64,000 nt of DNA from Acidocella aminolytica 101 = DSM 11237. GTDB taxonomy: Bacteria; Pseudomonadota; Alphaproteobacteria; Acetobacterales; Acetobacteraceae. Location: the NCBI RefSeq assembly GCF_900129125.1, contig NZ_FQVJ01000001.1, forward strand, positions 1-64,000, written 5' to 3'. Positions 28,921-38,052 of the stretch are shown here, piece after piece. Made by a program: the position numbers and the translations under genes. The stretch's first letter is position 1. Each line of letters begins with the position of its first letter. The notes under the pieces are model-generated. The model worked only from the letters and a program-made list of their open reading frames with translations. It had not been told where the DNA came from and searched no databases.

Positions 28921-30099
28921 ATGAGTATTTCAATGAAATCTCCCTTCCTGGTCGCGGGCGCGGGTATCGGCGGTCTAGCCGCGGCATTGGCGCTGGCGCG
29001 CAAGGGTATTCCGGTTGATGTCATTGAACAGGCAGCCGAAATCAAGGAGGTCGGTGCCGGCATCCAGTTCGGCCCGAATGGATTCCGCATGATGGACCGT
29101 CTCGGATTGCGGGACGCGGTGAATCACCTCGCCGTTTTTCCCGACGACTTGATCTTGATGGATGGCGTGTCTGCCGAAGAGATCACCAGAATCCACGTCG
29201 GGCAGGCGTTCAGGGATAAGTTCGGTTACCCCTATGCCTTGATCCACCGCGCGGATCTTCACTCTGTGCTTCTGAAGGCGGCCGAAGAATCGGGACTCGT
29301 GCGTGTTCACGCGGGACAATCTTTGGAGCGTTTTGAGGATGACGGTGAACGTGTCATTGTCGCGACAAGAGAAGGTCAGCGCTACGAGGGGCAGGCACTG
29401 ATTGGAGCCGACGGGCTCTGGTCAAAGGTCCGCCAGGCGGTGATTGGAGACGGAAAGCCCCGTGTCTCGGGGCATATTGCCTATCGAGCTGTGCTTCCAA
29501 TCGAGAAAGTGCCGGAGCAATATCGAAAGAATGCCATGATTCTCTGGGCTGGCCCCAAGAATCATCTCGTCCAATATCCGTTACGGGGTGGGGAGCTATT
29601 CAATCTCGTCGCCGTTTTCCACAGTGATCGCTACGACGAAGGATGGGATGCGGAAGGTGAGCGCGAGGAGCTCTTCAAGCGATTCGCGAACAACTGCGAG
29701 ACCGTTAAGACACTTCTTGGGAAGATCGATACGTGGCGCATGTGGGTCCTGTGCGACCGTGATCCGATCGAAAAATGGAGTGATGGCAGGGTCACGCTGC
29801 TCGGTGATGCGGCGCACCCGATGCTACAATATCTTGCTCAAGGTGCATGCATGGCGATCGAGGATGGTGTGATCTTGGCAGACATGGTTATGTCTTCGGG
29901 TGGCGATCTTCCTTCAGCCTTCAATAACTATCAGGAAGCTCGCCACCTGCGGGCGGGCAGGTGCCAAGTGACCGCCCGCCTGTATGGTGAATTCTACCAT
30001 GCCGACGGCGTCAAAGCGAAGCTTCGCACGCAGATGCTTTCAGGGCGCACCGCCGAGCAAGCGTACGAGAGTGTTAGCTGGCTCTACGACGGCCCTTGA
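28921..30099 (+). CDS. 3-hydroxybenzoate 6-hydroxylase (FAD monooxygenase)
   Basis: About 392 aa. It converts 3-hydroxybenzoate to gentisate with NADH and O2. Group A flavoprotein hydroxylase motifs: GAGIGGLAAALAL (FAD ADP-binding), GADGLWSKVR (NAD-ring DG motif) and GDAAHPMLQYLAQGACMAIED (second FAD motif, in the form seen in 3-hydroxybenzoate 6-hydroxylases). The start at 28921 follows GAGGGAC. The gene overlaps the end of the convergent IclR gene by 16 bp. Salicylate 1-hydroxylase is a less likely alternative given the linked gentisate dioxygenase. Confidence 0.88.
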   Translation: MSISMKSPFLVAGAGIGGLAAALALARKGIPVDVIEQAAEIKEVGAGIQFGPNGFRMMDRLGLRDAVNHLAVFPDDLILMDGVSAEEITRIHVGQAFRDKFGYPYALIHRADLHSVLLKAAEESGLVRVHAGQSLERFEDDGERVIVATREGQRYEGQALIGADGLWSKVRQAVIGDGKPRVSGHIAYRAVLPIEKVPEQYRKNAMILWAGPKNHLVQYPLRGGELFNLVAVFHSDRYDEGWDAEGEREELFKRFANNCETVKTLLGKIDTWRMWVLCDRDPIEKWSDGRVTLLGDAAHPMLQYLAQGACMAIEDGVILADMVMSSGGDLPSAFNNYQEARHLRAGRCQVTARLYGEFYHADGVKAKLRTQMLSGRTAEQAYESVSWLYDGP

Positions 30100-30866
30100 G
30101 CCATTGGTCCAGTTGCAATGCGGCGCAGGTCACCAGTTACTTGCGCCGCGGTAAGCGGCATTTGCTTGGTTAAACGGTCCTGAAGTTCCTTACCGCAATC
30201 CCTCTCCTCGATAACTAGGCCCAGACTACCGATAACTGTGCCGTCGGGTCCGAATATCGCGGCGGCGAGCCCAAGCGCGCCGGAATCAAGTTCTGAGTGT
30301 GTTAGGCAAACCTCTGCATTCCGCATGAGCCTCAGTTGCCTTTTCAACGTCGGCCAATCGTGGCCCAGCCCGACGGCTCTGATATCCTCAAGATGTTCAT
30401 CCTGATACGTGCGGACAATTCGTGCGGGGAGGTGGGCAAGGATGATCTTGGACGCCGCACCGCGGTGCAACGGCATCAGACGTCCACGCTCATAGCTGGT
30501 GGCTAGGACAGGTGTGTGGGCAGTCTCTTGATGAACACAGATCACCTGGCGCCGGTACAGCCGGCATAATAGGAAAGTTCCTGGAACCCCAATTTCCGCT
30601 GCCAAGCGCCGCATCGCGGGACTAGCCGCGCGGATCAGCGGATCACCGAGACGGGTTTGCCGGTCTAACTGTGTAATCGCCGGCCCCAACACGTATCGCC
30701 CAGCCGCAAAGCCAACGATCAAACCTGCGTCGCTGAGGCTCTTGAAGTATCGGTAGGCCGTGCTGACAGCAAGCCCAAGCTGGCTCGCGGCTTCTTCCAC
30801 TGTCCACTCGGACCTTTCAGTCGTAAAGAGCGCGAAGATTGAGAGGAGCTTGTCGGTTGCACTCAT
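30084..30866 (-). CDS. IclR-family regulator of the gentisate cluster
   Basis: About 260 aa. The N-terminal winged helix (LLSIFALFTTERSEWTVEEAASQLGLAVSTAYRYF region) is followed by the IclR effector domain (VICVHQE, GRLMPLHRGAASKIILAHLP, GLVIEE). The start is placed at the ATG before SATDKLLS; codons further upstream look non-coding. It is convergent with the 3-hydroxybenzoate hydroxylase gene and is the natural candidate regulator for it and the transporter. Confidence 0.88.
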   Translation of the reverse strand: MSATDKLLSIFALFTTERSEWTVEEAASQLGLAVSTAYRYFKSLSDAGLIVGFAAGRYVLGPAITQLDRQTRLGDPLIRAASPAMRRLAAEIGVPGTFLLCRLYRRQVICVHQETAHTPVLATSYERGRLMPLHRGAASKIILAHLPARIVRTYQDEHLEDIRAVGLGHDWPTLKRQLRLMRNAEVCLTHSELDSGALGLAAAIFGPDGTVIGSLGLVIEERDCGKELQDRLTKQMPLTAAQVTGDLRRIATGPMAQGPS

Positions 30867-31006
30867 AGGTGGCGTTTCATTTTTTAGAATGACGAGATGT
30901 GGTAGCCGCAACAAAGCGGCTGTCCGAGCCGGCAGTCAAGGGGGGTGACCAGAGCTTGGTTTTGGCCTGCCGGATATTTTGTACCAGCGTGATTGAGATA
31001 AAGCAG

Positions 31007-31834
31007 TCATGCGGCTTGGTCGAGATGAATTATGTTTGGCTGGATGGTTTGTGGCGCGGGCGGCCTGTATCCAAGTGCTGAATGTGGCCGCAGCGTATTG
31101 TAGTGGTTACGCCATAGCTCGATGAGGATTTGCGCCTCCCTCAGGCTGTAGAAGATTTCGCCGTTCAGTAGCTCATCGCGCAACTTGCTATTGAAACTCT
31201 CGCAATACCCGTTTTCCCATGGTGAGCCCGGCTCGATGTAAAGCGTCTGCGCTCCAACTTTGGCGAACCATTCCCGAACGACCTTCGATGTCATTTCCGC
31301 CCCATTGTCTGAACGAATATGCTCAGGCACGCCCCTAACCATCATCACCTTGGCCATCGTCTCCAGTACGCCAAGGCCGTTGATCCTGCGAGCAACACGA
31401 ATGGCCAAACATTCCCGGGTGAATTCGTCGATCAGCGTCATCAGCCGCAGCTTACGGTCATCATGCGTCTGGGCTTCGACAAAGTCATAAGACCAGACAT
31501 GGTTGCGCCGCTCCGACCGCAACCGGATGCAGGAGCCGTCATTCAGCCAGAGCCGGCCCCTGGGTTTCTGCTTCTGGGGAACCTTCAGCCCTTCCCGGCG
31601 CCAGATCCGCTGCACTCGGTCCGTGCCAACCTCCCATCCGGCAGCCCGTAGCAACGTTGTGATCCGCCTATAGCCGTATCGGCCGTAGTTGCCGGCCAGG
31701 GCGATGATGGCCTGTGTCAACTCATCCTCATCAGGGCGAAGCTGGGACACGTAACGTTGCGTGCCGCGGGGATGGTCCAGCAAGCGGCAAGCGTGACGCT
31801 CCGAGAGATCGTAGCTCTCCCGGATATTAGCCAC
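31007..31834 (-). CDS. IS3-family transposase OrfB
   Basis: 275 aa, an intact DDE integrase-core transposase: HxxH-like N terminus (SERHACRLLDHPRGTQRY), NHVWSYDFVEAQTHDDR (first Asp), RSDNGAEMTS (second Asp) and ENGYCESFNSKLRDELLN (Glu). It ends with HSALGYRPPAP, typical of IS3 members. Confidence 0.92.
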   Translation of the reverse strand: MANIRESYDLSERHACRLLDHPRGTQRYVSQLRPDEDELTQAIIALAGNYGRYGYRRITTLLRAAGWEVGTDRVQRIWRREGLKVPQKQKPRGRLWLNDGSCIRLRSERRNHVWSYDFVEAQTHDDRKLRLMTLIDEFTRECLAIRVARRINGLGVLETMAKVMMVRGVPEHIRSDNGAEMTSKVVREWFAKVGAQTLYIEPGSPWENGYCESFNSKLRDELLNGEIFYSLREAQILIELWRNHYNTLRPHSALGYRPPAPQTIQPNIIHLDQAA

Positions 31835-31857
31835 CGCCTGCCGGCGCCGTTCAGGGC

Positions 31858-32136
31858 TTACAAGTTTCCCGCCGCAACGTCTTTAAGGATCTGCTTCTCA
31901 AGCGACAGATCCGCCACCAGACGTTTTAAGCGATTGTTTTCCTTCTCTAATTCCTTCAGACGCCGCGCCTGGTCCATATCCAGCCCACCGTACTCTTTCC
32001 GGTACCGGTAATAGCTCTTGTCAGAGATCCCAGCCTCTCGGCAGGCAGCTTGGATCGTCTTTCCCTGGCCGGTTTGCAACTCAATCTGCCGCAGCAGCAC
32101 AATAATCTGCTCCGCGCTCATCCGTTTCGTCGGCAT
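31858..32136 (-). CDS. IS3-family transposase OrfA
   Basis: 92 aa. A helix-turn-helix (TIQAACREAGISDKSYYRYRKEYGG) and a coiled coil (ARRLKELEKENNRLKRLVADLSLEKQIL). Upstream of orfB in the usual arrangement, with a 23-bp gap in which frameshifted fusion may occur. Confidence 0.9.
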   Translation of the reverse strand: MPTKRMSAEQIIVLLRQIELQTGQGKTIQAACREAGISDKSYYRYRKEYGGLDMDQARRLKELEKENNRLKRLVADLSLEKQILKDVAAGNL

Positions 32137-32336
32137 GCAAATGCCTCCTGTCTAAACCAGTTTGTCTCAATTCAACTGGTTCAAAAATCCCCAGGCAGGC
32201 CAACGGCAATCTTCTCATTTTCAAAAGTACCAGGTGGACCGGCACTCAGCCGAAACCGTTGAAACGAGACCACCGTATAGGCGCAAGCATATATAATCAC
32301 CATATAAAATAAGCCACGGGAATCACTTGGCCCAAG

Positions 32337-32972
32337 CTACAAAGGCATTTTTATATTGCACATTGGCAGGATTACTTGAATGTTGTGTTTTAATTTTCCA
32401 CGACTGGGAGCTTTTTTGTAGCCAAGGGCGACAAAAAACATATGCCGACCTATTAAGCCGGCCCAAATGAGTTCGCTTACAAACAGTGGCGCTTGGACCA
32501 TCAGATATCCTTGCTCAGCCTGTTGAGTGAGCCAAGCCGACAGGCGACGCACGAAAAATTCGCTACCACTCTCGAAATGGGTCTTTGCAATGCTTGGCAA
32601 GGTTCGCCTCTCATCCATCGCCATCCGCACGATGTTTATGGCGATTGGGGAGAGAGCGGCGTTTGCCCAGCGATACAAAAACTCCTCTAGGATCGCAACG
32701 GCCTGCTCAGGACCTTCTACTGGACCATCAAGAAGGTCAGTAGCGTATGTTCTGATATGTTTGATTACTAGCTCGATGAGCGCTTCCTTACTTTTAACGA
32801 GGCTGTACAAGGTTCTCTTGGACATACTTGCCTCACGCGCGATCGCCGCCATACTGTGCGTGTCGAGCTCTTGCTTGACCAAGATTGCCTCAGTGGCCTG
32901 AATGACGCGCTTGAGCCCTTCCTCTGGATTTAGCATGGGCCTGCCACGGGCTACTTTCTTGGTACTCTGCAT
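32337..32972 (-). CDS. TetR/AcrR-family regulator
   Basis: 211 aa. The DNA-binding region is around residues 20-65 (VIQATEAILVKQELDTHSMAAIAREASMSKRTLYSLVKSKEAL), followed by a C-terminal helical domain of the AefR-like type. It lies between an IS and the GMC oxidoreductase gene, all on the minus strand, with a 240-bp gap. Target genes are not apparent. Confidence 0.85.
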   Translation of the reverse strand: MQSTKKVARGRPMLNPEEGLKRVIQATEAILVKQELDTHSMAAIAREASMSKRTLYSLVKSKEALIELVIKHIRTYATDLLDGPVEGPEQAVAILEEFLYRWANAALSPIAINIVRMAMDERRTLPSIAKTHFESGSEFFVRRLSAWLTQQAEQGYLMVQAPLFVSELIWAGLIGRHMFFVALGYKKAPSRGKLKHNIQVILPMCNIKMPL

Positions 32973-33213
32973 GTTGGTCCGGTGTAGGTCCCCCCGATCT
33001 GACGGCCGAGCATGCCGTCCATTGACGGATACTATATGACGCTCTTTCCCTACTGTGCAAAGGGCTAGATAAGGGCAAAGGAGGCAGACGTTGGCATAGC
33101 CATCAGGATAGCGTCATCAACTGATCGAACGCCTAGCATCGTTGAAGATTACGGCGTCACCGGTCCAGGAATGGACTCGTTCGCGCGCGCCTTGCGGGTG
33201 TCTTGAGTGGCGA

Positions 33214-34824
33214 TCAAGCGACGCACTTGATGAACATATCGGCTCCGTGACGTGCGAGCGCCATTGTCGGCGCATTGGTATTGCCGCTAACGATGTTTGG
33301 CATGATGGATGCGTCGATTACGCGTAGCCCACTCACACCATTCACGCGCAAATGCGCATCGACCACTGCGCGATCGTCGCTCCCCATCCGGCAGGTACCC
33401 ACCGGATGCCACATAGTGGTAACCACTTTCTTAATCCAGGCCGCCAGATCGTCATCCGACTGGAGTGCCGGGCCTGGAGCGATTTCCTCTTTGAGTAACG
33501 ATTTCAGGGAAGGCTTCTGCACGACTTCGCGCATCGCCCGGATAGATTTGATCGCGGTCGAGAGATCGTAACTATCTCCCATGAAATTTGGATCGATCAA
33601 GGGCATCGAAGTTGGATCGCCATCGCTCAGGCGGATGCTGCCCCGACTCCTGGGCTGTAAGACTACGAGCTCGAACGTGATGCCCGGTTGCGTGCCGGTG
33701 GGCCGCAGGCCATCCTCAGAAACAATGGGCACGTGGTAGCACTGGATCGTCGGCAGCGCGGATAGGTTCTCGGGGTTCCAATAGGAGACCGTTTCGATGC
33801 CGCTGCCAGATGCCGGCCCGTCCTTCGTCAACGCGTAGCGCAAACCGGCTTTGACTGCGCCAAAGCCCTGTGCAGTATTCTGATAACCCAGTTTTTCCTT
33901 GCAGTAAGCTTTGAGGGGAACGATGGGATGATCCTGCAAGTTCAGGCCGACATCGGGAGCATCGTGAATGACCTGGATGCCATGTTTCTTCAGATGTTCT
34001 GCCGGGCCGATACCGGAGTGCATGAGGATTTTAGGAGTGTGAAGCGCGCCAGCAGAGAGAATTACCTGCTTTGCATGCACGAAAATGTTCTTGCCGCTCG
34101 CAGAATATTGGACACCCGTCGTTATGCCATTTTCTATGACGACCCGCTCGACTACGCATTTCACACGTACCTCAAGACGGCCACTCGCAAGAGCGGGACG
34201 CAGATGAGCATCGGCAGAACTGCACCGGCGACTCTTCCAAACAGTAGACTGCACCGGCGACACGCCGCTCTGTGATTCTCCATTATAGTCAGGGTTGTAC
34301 GGCAACCCATACTCTTGGAATGCCTTCAGGCATCCCTGGTTCAATTCATTTATGTCCCTCGGCAATGAAACCTTTAGATACCCATCTACGCCGTGGTATT
34401 TGTTATGAAATGTGTCGCTGCATTCTTGGGCTATGAAGTGGGGGAGGAGGTCAGAGAACGACCATGCTCCAGTGTCGCCAACAGCGTCTTGCCACGCGTC
34501 ATAGTCGCGAGCTTGGCCACGTACATAGGCCATCGCATTAATGGAACTGCCTCCACCAATAACTTTCCCGGACCGGTAACGGCGCACGGTACCATCGAGT
34601 TGTATCTGAGGCACCGTATTGTATGGCCACACATGCAGGTCATGCTCAAGAATCTTCGCGTATCCCGCAGGCAGGTGAATCAGCGGGTCAGAGTCGTTGC
34701 TGCCTGCTTCCAGCAGCAGAACCGATGCTTGCGTTTCTGTTGCAATTCGTCCAGCGACGACACAGCCTGCCGCGCCGCCTCCCACTACGATGACGTCATA
34801 GGTACTCTTTTCGGACTGGCTCAT
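33214..34824 (-). CDS. GMC-family FAD alcohol dehydrogenase (choline/aryl- or alkyl-alcohol dehydrogenase type)
   Basis: 536 aa. GMC signature 1 (VVGGGAAGCVVAGRI with downstream EAG), KVIGGGSSINAMAYVRG, GALHTPKILMHSGIGP (signature 2) and the active-site WHPVGTCRMG with NTNAPTMALA are all present. It is closest in style to AlkJ/BetA-like enzymes that oxidise primary alcohols to aldehydes at the membrane. The adjacent benzaldehyde-type aldehyde dehydrogenase suggests an alcohol-to-acid pair acting on an aryl or alkyl alcohol. Confidence 0.88.
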   Translation of the reverse strand: MSQSEKSTYDVIVVGGGAAGCVVAGRIATETQASVLLLEAGSNDSDPLIHLPAGYAKILEHDLHVWPYNTVPQIQLDGTVRRYRSGKVIGGGSSINAMAYVRGQARDYDAWQDAVGDTGAWSFSDLLPHFIAQECSDTFHNKYHGVDGYLKVSLPRDINELNQGCLKAFQEYGLPYNPDYNGESQSGVSPVQSTVWKSRRCSSADAHLRPALASGRLEVRVKCVVERVVIENGITTGVQYSASGKNIFVHAKQVILSAGALHTPKILMHSGIGPAEHLKKHGIQVIHDAPDVGLNLQDHPIVPLKAYCKEKLGYQNTAQGFGAVKAGLRYALTKDGPASGSGIETVSYWNPENLSALPTIQCYHVPIVSEDGLRPTGTQPGITFELVVLQPRSRGSIRLSDGDPTSMPLIDPNFMGDSYDLSTAIKSIRAMREVVQKPSLKSLLKEEIAPGPALQSDDDLAAWIKKVVTTMWHPVGTCRMGSDDRAVVDAHLRVNGVSGLRVIDASIMPNIVSGNTNAPTMALARHGADMFIKCVA

Positions 34825-34893
34825 AAGTATCTCATATGTGATACGGCGTTTTGATCTGTGATGAATTTCTTGTCTGCTGATATGGTCTCTCTC

Positions 34894-36369
34894 TCACAAG
34901 GGATAGATCGGCGCATCGCTCTTGAGCGTCAGCCATTGCCATTGAGTGAACTCCTCCCAATTGGCTGGGCCACCGACGCTGCTGCCGTTGCCCGAGGCGC
35001 CAACGCCGCCAAAGGGGTTGATCACCTCGTCGTCCACGGTTTGGTCATTGATATGCAGGATGCCGGTATGTAGCCGTTCGCCGAGCTTCAGCGCGCGACC
35101 TACGTCACTGGAGATTACCGCCATTGATAGGCCGTATTCGGAATCGTTAGCTAGGTGGATGGCTTCCTCGTCCGTATCGAATGATGTGACAACGGCCACC
35201 GGGCCGAAGATTTCCTCGCGGAAAGCAGGATTGTCCGGACCAACGCCACTGAGTACAGTGGGTTCGAAGAACAGCTCGCGATAATGGCCGCCGGTTTCCA
35301 GCTTTGCCCCAGCGGCCTGTGCAGCCCGTACGAGCTGGTAAGCGTGGTCTCGCTGCTGAACGTTGATGAGGGGGCCCAGATCCACCTCCTCGGTGGCCGG
35401 GTCGCCTATGCGTAGGCTCTTAGCCTTGGCAACCAACCGTTCAAGCAGGCGCGGGTAGATGCTGCTCTGGACCAGCAGCCGGCCGGTGGCCATGCAGATT
35501 TGGCCTTGATGCAGGTAGATGCCCCAAGTGGCGCAAGCTAGCGCACGGTCCAGGTCGGCGTCGTCCAGCACGATCAGGGAATTCTTGCCGCCCAACTCCA
35601 GTGAAACCTTCTTGAGGTGGCGGCCGGCAGCCTCGCCCACCTTGCGGCCCGCGCCGGTGGAGCCCGTGAATGCGATCATGGCGACGTTCGGATCTGCCGT
35701 CAGTGCCGCGCCCGCCGCGCCATCTCCGGGCAACACATACAGCAGACCGGCGGGTAGACCAGCCAGTTCGAACAGGCGAGCGATCGAAAAACCGCCGCAA
35801 ACCGCGGTGCGAGGATCGGGCTTGAGCACCACGGCGTTACCCAAAGCCAGCGCTGGCGCTACCGCACGGATAGCCAGATATAGCGGAAAGTTGAATGGCG
35901 CGATCACCCCGACCACGCCCAGCGGGCGGCGGCGAGCCAGACTGAGGCGGCCGGGCACTGAGGGCAGCACTTCGCCCGCGCTCTTGGAAGGTAGAGCCGA
36001 ACTTTCGTGTAGCACCTTGGTCGACACGGCCACCTCGAAGCTGGCCTTGGCGCGCACTGAGCCGCTTTCGCGCACCAGCCATTCCGTTATCTCGCCGGCG
36101 TATTCCTCGGCCAAGCGGGCGGCCTTGCGTAACACGGCCGCCCGTTCCTCGTAAGGCAGTGCAGCCCATTCCACTTGATTTAGCCGTGCCTGCCGCGTCG
36201 ATTCGGCAATTAGAGTTGGGTCGGCCATGCCGATCTGGCCTAGGGAACTTCCGGTGGCGGGTTCTGCCACCGTGCTAGGGGACAAATTGCCTTTGCGCCA
36301 GATACCAGTGAAAAGTTTCTCATGCCAGAGAGTGGTGTCAAGCAAGGGAGTAGAATTTTTTAATGCCAT
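34894..36369 (-). CDS. Aldehyde dehydrogenase, benzaldehyde dehydrogenase type
   Basis: About 491 aa. It oxidises an aldehyde to the acid with NAD(P)+. Motifs: APFNFPLYLAIRAVAPALA, FTGSTGAGRKVG (cofactor), LELGGKNSLIVLDDAD (catalytic Glu), GQICMATGRLLV (catalytic Cys) and HINDQTVDDEVINPFGG near the end. The N terminus (TTLWHEKLFTGIWR) is like benzaldehyde/vanillin dehydrogenases. ATG 36369 has AGGAAAC upstream. It is 69 bp before the GMC gene, so the two form an operon that converts an alcohol to an acid. Confidence 0.88.
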   Translation of the reverse strand: MALKNSTPLLDTTLWHEKLFTGIWRKGNLSPSTVAEPATGSSLGQIGMADPTLIAESTRQARLNQVEWAALPYEERAAVLRKAARLAEEYAGEITEWLVRESGSVRAKASFEVAVSTKVLHESSALPSKSAGEVLPSVPGRLSLARRRPLGVVGVIAPFNFPLYLAIRAVAPALALGNAVVLKPDPRTAVCGGFSIARLFELAGLPAGLLYVLPGDGAAGAALTADPNVAMIAFTGSTGAGRKVGEAAGRHLKKVSLELGGKNSLIVLDDADLDRALACATWGIYLHQGQICMATGRLLVQSSIYPRLLERLVAKAKSLRIGDPATEEVDLGPLINVQQRDHAYQLVRAAQAAGAKLETGGHYRELFFEPTVLSGVGPDNPAFREEIFGPVAVVTSFDTDEEAIHLANDSEYGLSMAVISSDVGRALKLGERLHTGILHINDQTVDDEVINPFGGVGASGNGSSVGGPANWEEFTQWQWLTLKSDAPIYPL

Positions 36370-36947
36370 GATGTTTCCTGTTGTTTGAGCCTTTAACGGG
36401 CGGTTTTGATATCGCAAGTGATCTGCGGGACCACGGGATCAGCTTGAGTTGCCGTCCTTGCAGGCCGCATCGTCACCGTTAGAGTGCGTGCGACATTGTT
36501 CGCGCGTAAACCAGATCGAAACAGGTACGCAGTTTCCCATTCCTACTCTCCCGTACAAGGATCTCATCAAGCTCGAAGCTGCCAAGCCTTCTTGAATGTC
36601 GCCTGATGTAGGAAGTGTTTTTCGATAACAAGGTGCGAGGCAATCATCTGAACTCACCCTCCTTCGGTCAGTGGCGAGACTTCATAGTTGTAACCCGAGT
36701 TTCCCCAACGTCTGCTGCCCATCTAAAAGATGAGAGCAAACCAGTTGAAAACTTCTCTTTCTAGACATGTGGAGTACATCTCGCATGAACTCCGAAAATT
36801 ACTCGGCGCGTATTGGGCAGGCACTCAGGTTGTCTTGCGTCCAGCAAAATCACATCGGTGCATATTAATATATTCATAGTAAATAGTAAACCGTATGGTA
36901 CCGTAATTCTGGCGACTGTCACCTCATATCTTTTTCCCATAACCTGA
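36370..36947. other. Leader/decayed region upstream of the aldehyde dehydrogenase
   Basis: About 580 bp without an intact gene. On the minus strand AAGGAGGG precedes an ATG at 36647 that opens a 26-codon frame, and a later frame continues weakly; this may be a dead first gene of the operon. An operator-like site lies near 36887. Confidence 0.35.
36887..36906. promoter_or_regulatory. TetR operator-like site, left copy
   Basis: Read on the minus strand, ACGGTACCATACGGT shares ACGGTAC with the two sites on the other side of the TetR gene. It lies in the probable promoter region of the aldehyde dehydrogenase-GMC operon. Confidence 0.4.
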
Positions 36948-37550
36948 TCAATGAAGATAAGCCGCTAGGAATATATCTACCGCTTCCTCTGCGGCCGCTT
37001 TCCGGGTTTTCGCGTCGGGCCGCTTGTCGAGCCCCCATAGTTGGCGTCCTACCTGCCCGGCGGCGTCGCACAGCGACTGGAAGTTAAGGCCGGCCTTGCG
37101 TGGCTCCGCGCGCCGGAGGAACCCTTCATCCATAAACCGGTCGATTACGCCGCAAACCGACAGTAAGGTCAGGCGTGGGCCATTCTCATAAAATATCCGG
37201 ACCAGTTGCGGATGACGCCCAGATTCTCCAATGATAAGGCGATGCACGGCCATGACCTCCGGGCGGGTCACGAGGTCGAGATAGGCGACGCCGAGACGGA
37301 CGAGACTGGACCGGACGTCACTTTCTTCCCGGGATGCGTCGAGCGCGGCGATGCCACCTTCGCCAGCTTCCACCACAAATGCCTCGAACAGTGCCTCTTT
37401 GCCCGAGAAATACCCATAGAGCGTCGCCTTCGAAGCCCCCGCCTCTGCTGCGATCGCCTCCATCGTCACCGCGCCGAACCCCTGCGCAACAAATAATTTT
37501 CTCGCGGCCTCGACGAAGCTGAAACGGCGGGTTTCGGTTTTCCTGCGCAT
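36948..37550 (-). CDS. TetR/AcrR-family regulator
   Basis: About 200 aa. Helix-turn-helix at residues 10-55 (FVEAARKLFVAQGFGAVTMEAIAAEAGASKATLYGYFSGKEALF) and a C-terminal domain (PRLTLLSVCGVIDRF, AGQVGRQLWGLDKRPD) of the AcrR-like TetR_C type. A start 24 residues upstream is possible. Two near-identical operator-like repeats precede it and one follows it, so it probably controls itself and both flanking transcription units. Confidence 0.87.
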   Translation of the reverse strand: MRRKTETRRFSFVEAARKLFVAQGFGAVTMEAIAAEAGASKATLYGYFSGKEALFEAFVVEAGEGGIAALDASREESDVRSSLVRLGVAYLDLVTRPEVMAVHRLIIGESGRHPQLVRIFYENGPRLTLLSVCGVIDRFMDEGFLRRAEPRKAGLNFQSLCDAAGQVGRQLWGLDKRPDAKTRKAAAEEAVDIFLAAYLH

Positions 37551-37634
37551 CCGTGGGAAGGTCTTTCTATCTGTCTGTTGGCTAAGCAGGTGGCAGCTGT
37601 CGTGGCCTGGTTGAACGGACAAACTCTTAAATAA

Positions 37635-37700
37635 CTAAACGGTACTGTTCAAGAAGCTTGACGCCAGAAAGGCGTTGCCTTATCTAAACGGTATAGTTCA
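37635..37700. promoter_or_regulatory. Tandem TetR operator-like repeats
   Basis: CTAAACGGTACTGTTCA (37635-37651) and CTAAACGGTATAGTTCA (37684-37700) differ at two positions and start 49 bp apart. Each has partial dyad symmetry (AAC-x-GTAC-x-GTT in the first). They lie between the TetR gene and the rightward genes. Confidence 0.55.
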
Positions 37701-37764
37701 GTTAAAGGGGTTGGTCGTGACGATTTCGTGCTCGTCCCTTCGCAGCGGACAAAAGCCGGTTCAG

Positions 37765-38007
37765 AGTGCCAACTATGCAAAGTTCGGCCTGTCGAGCGAG
37801 GTCTACGCGGACGGCGAAGCGCTCGGCCTGAGCTTTGCTCTGCACATCGAGGCGGGAATCACGCACATCAACGACATTTCTCCCAACGAGGATCCGAACA
37901 TCATGTTCGGCGGCGCGAAGAACGGCGGCATCGACCGCTTTAACAGCAACTGGATCATCGGCAACTGGCCGCCGGTCATTGGATCGGCATGCACAGGGAC
38001 TTCGTGA
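37765..38007 (+). pseudogene. C-terminal remnant of an aldehyde dehydrogenase
   Basis: About 80 codons. YAKFGLSSEVYADG, HIEAGITHINDISPNEDPN and MFGGAKNGGIDRF match the last part of benzaldehyde/vanillin-type aldehyde dehydrogenases (the intact gene at 34894 has HINDQTVDDEV in the same place). The catalytic domain is missing. It suggests that a second copy of the pathway was deleted here, leaving its 3' end upstream of the DUF2236-like gene. Confidence 0.65.
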
Positions 38008-38052
38008 CGATCCCTTCTGATCCAAACCTACTAAGGAAAGGAGAACCCTCCC

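Larger units (their letters stand above)
30962..32203 (-). mobile_element. IS3-family insertion sequence (second element)
   Basis: About 1242 bp with long imperfect terminal inverted repeats. TTGGCCTGCC starts the left end at 30962 and is the mirror of GGCAGGCCAA ending at 32203, and the similarity continues through ATTTT, ACCAG and ATTGAGA on both sides. No clear target duplication is seen, so flanking DNA may have been rearranged after insertion. It carries intact orfA and orfB. Confidence 0.8.

Noticed and set aside
36393-36647. Small minus-strand gene after a strong AAGGAGGG site
   Set aside because: Frame stops after 26 codons and the continuation changes frame more than once; no family recognised, so listed only as a decayed gap.
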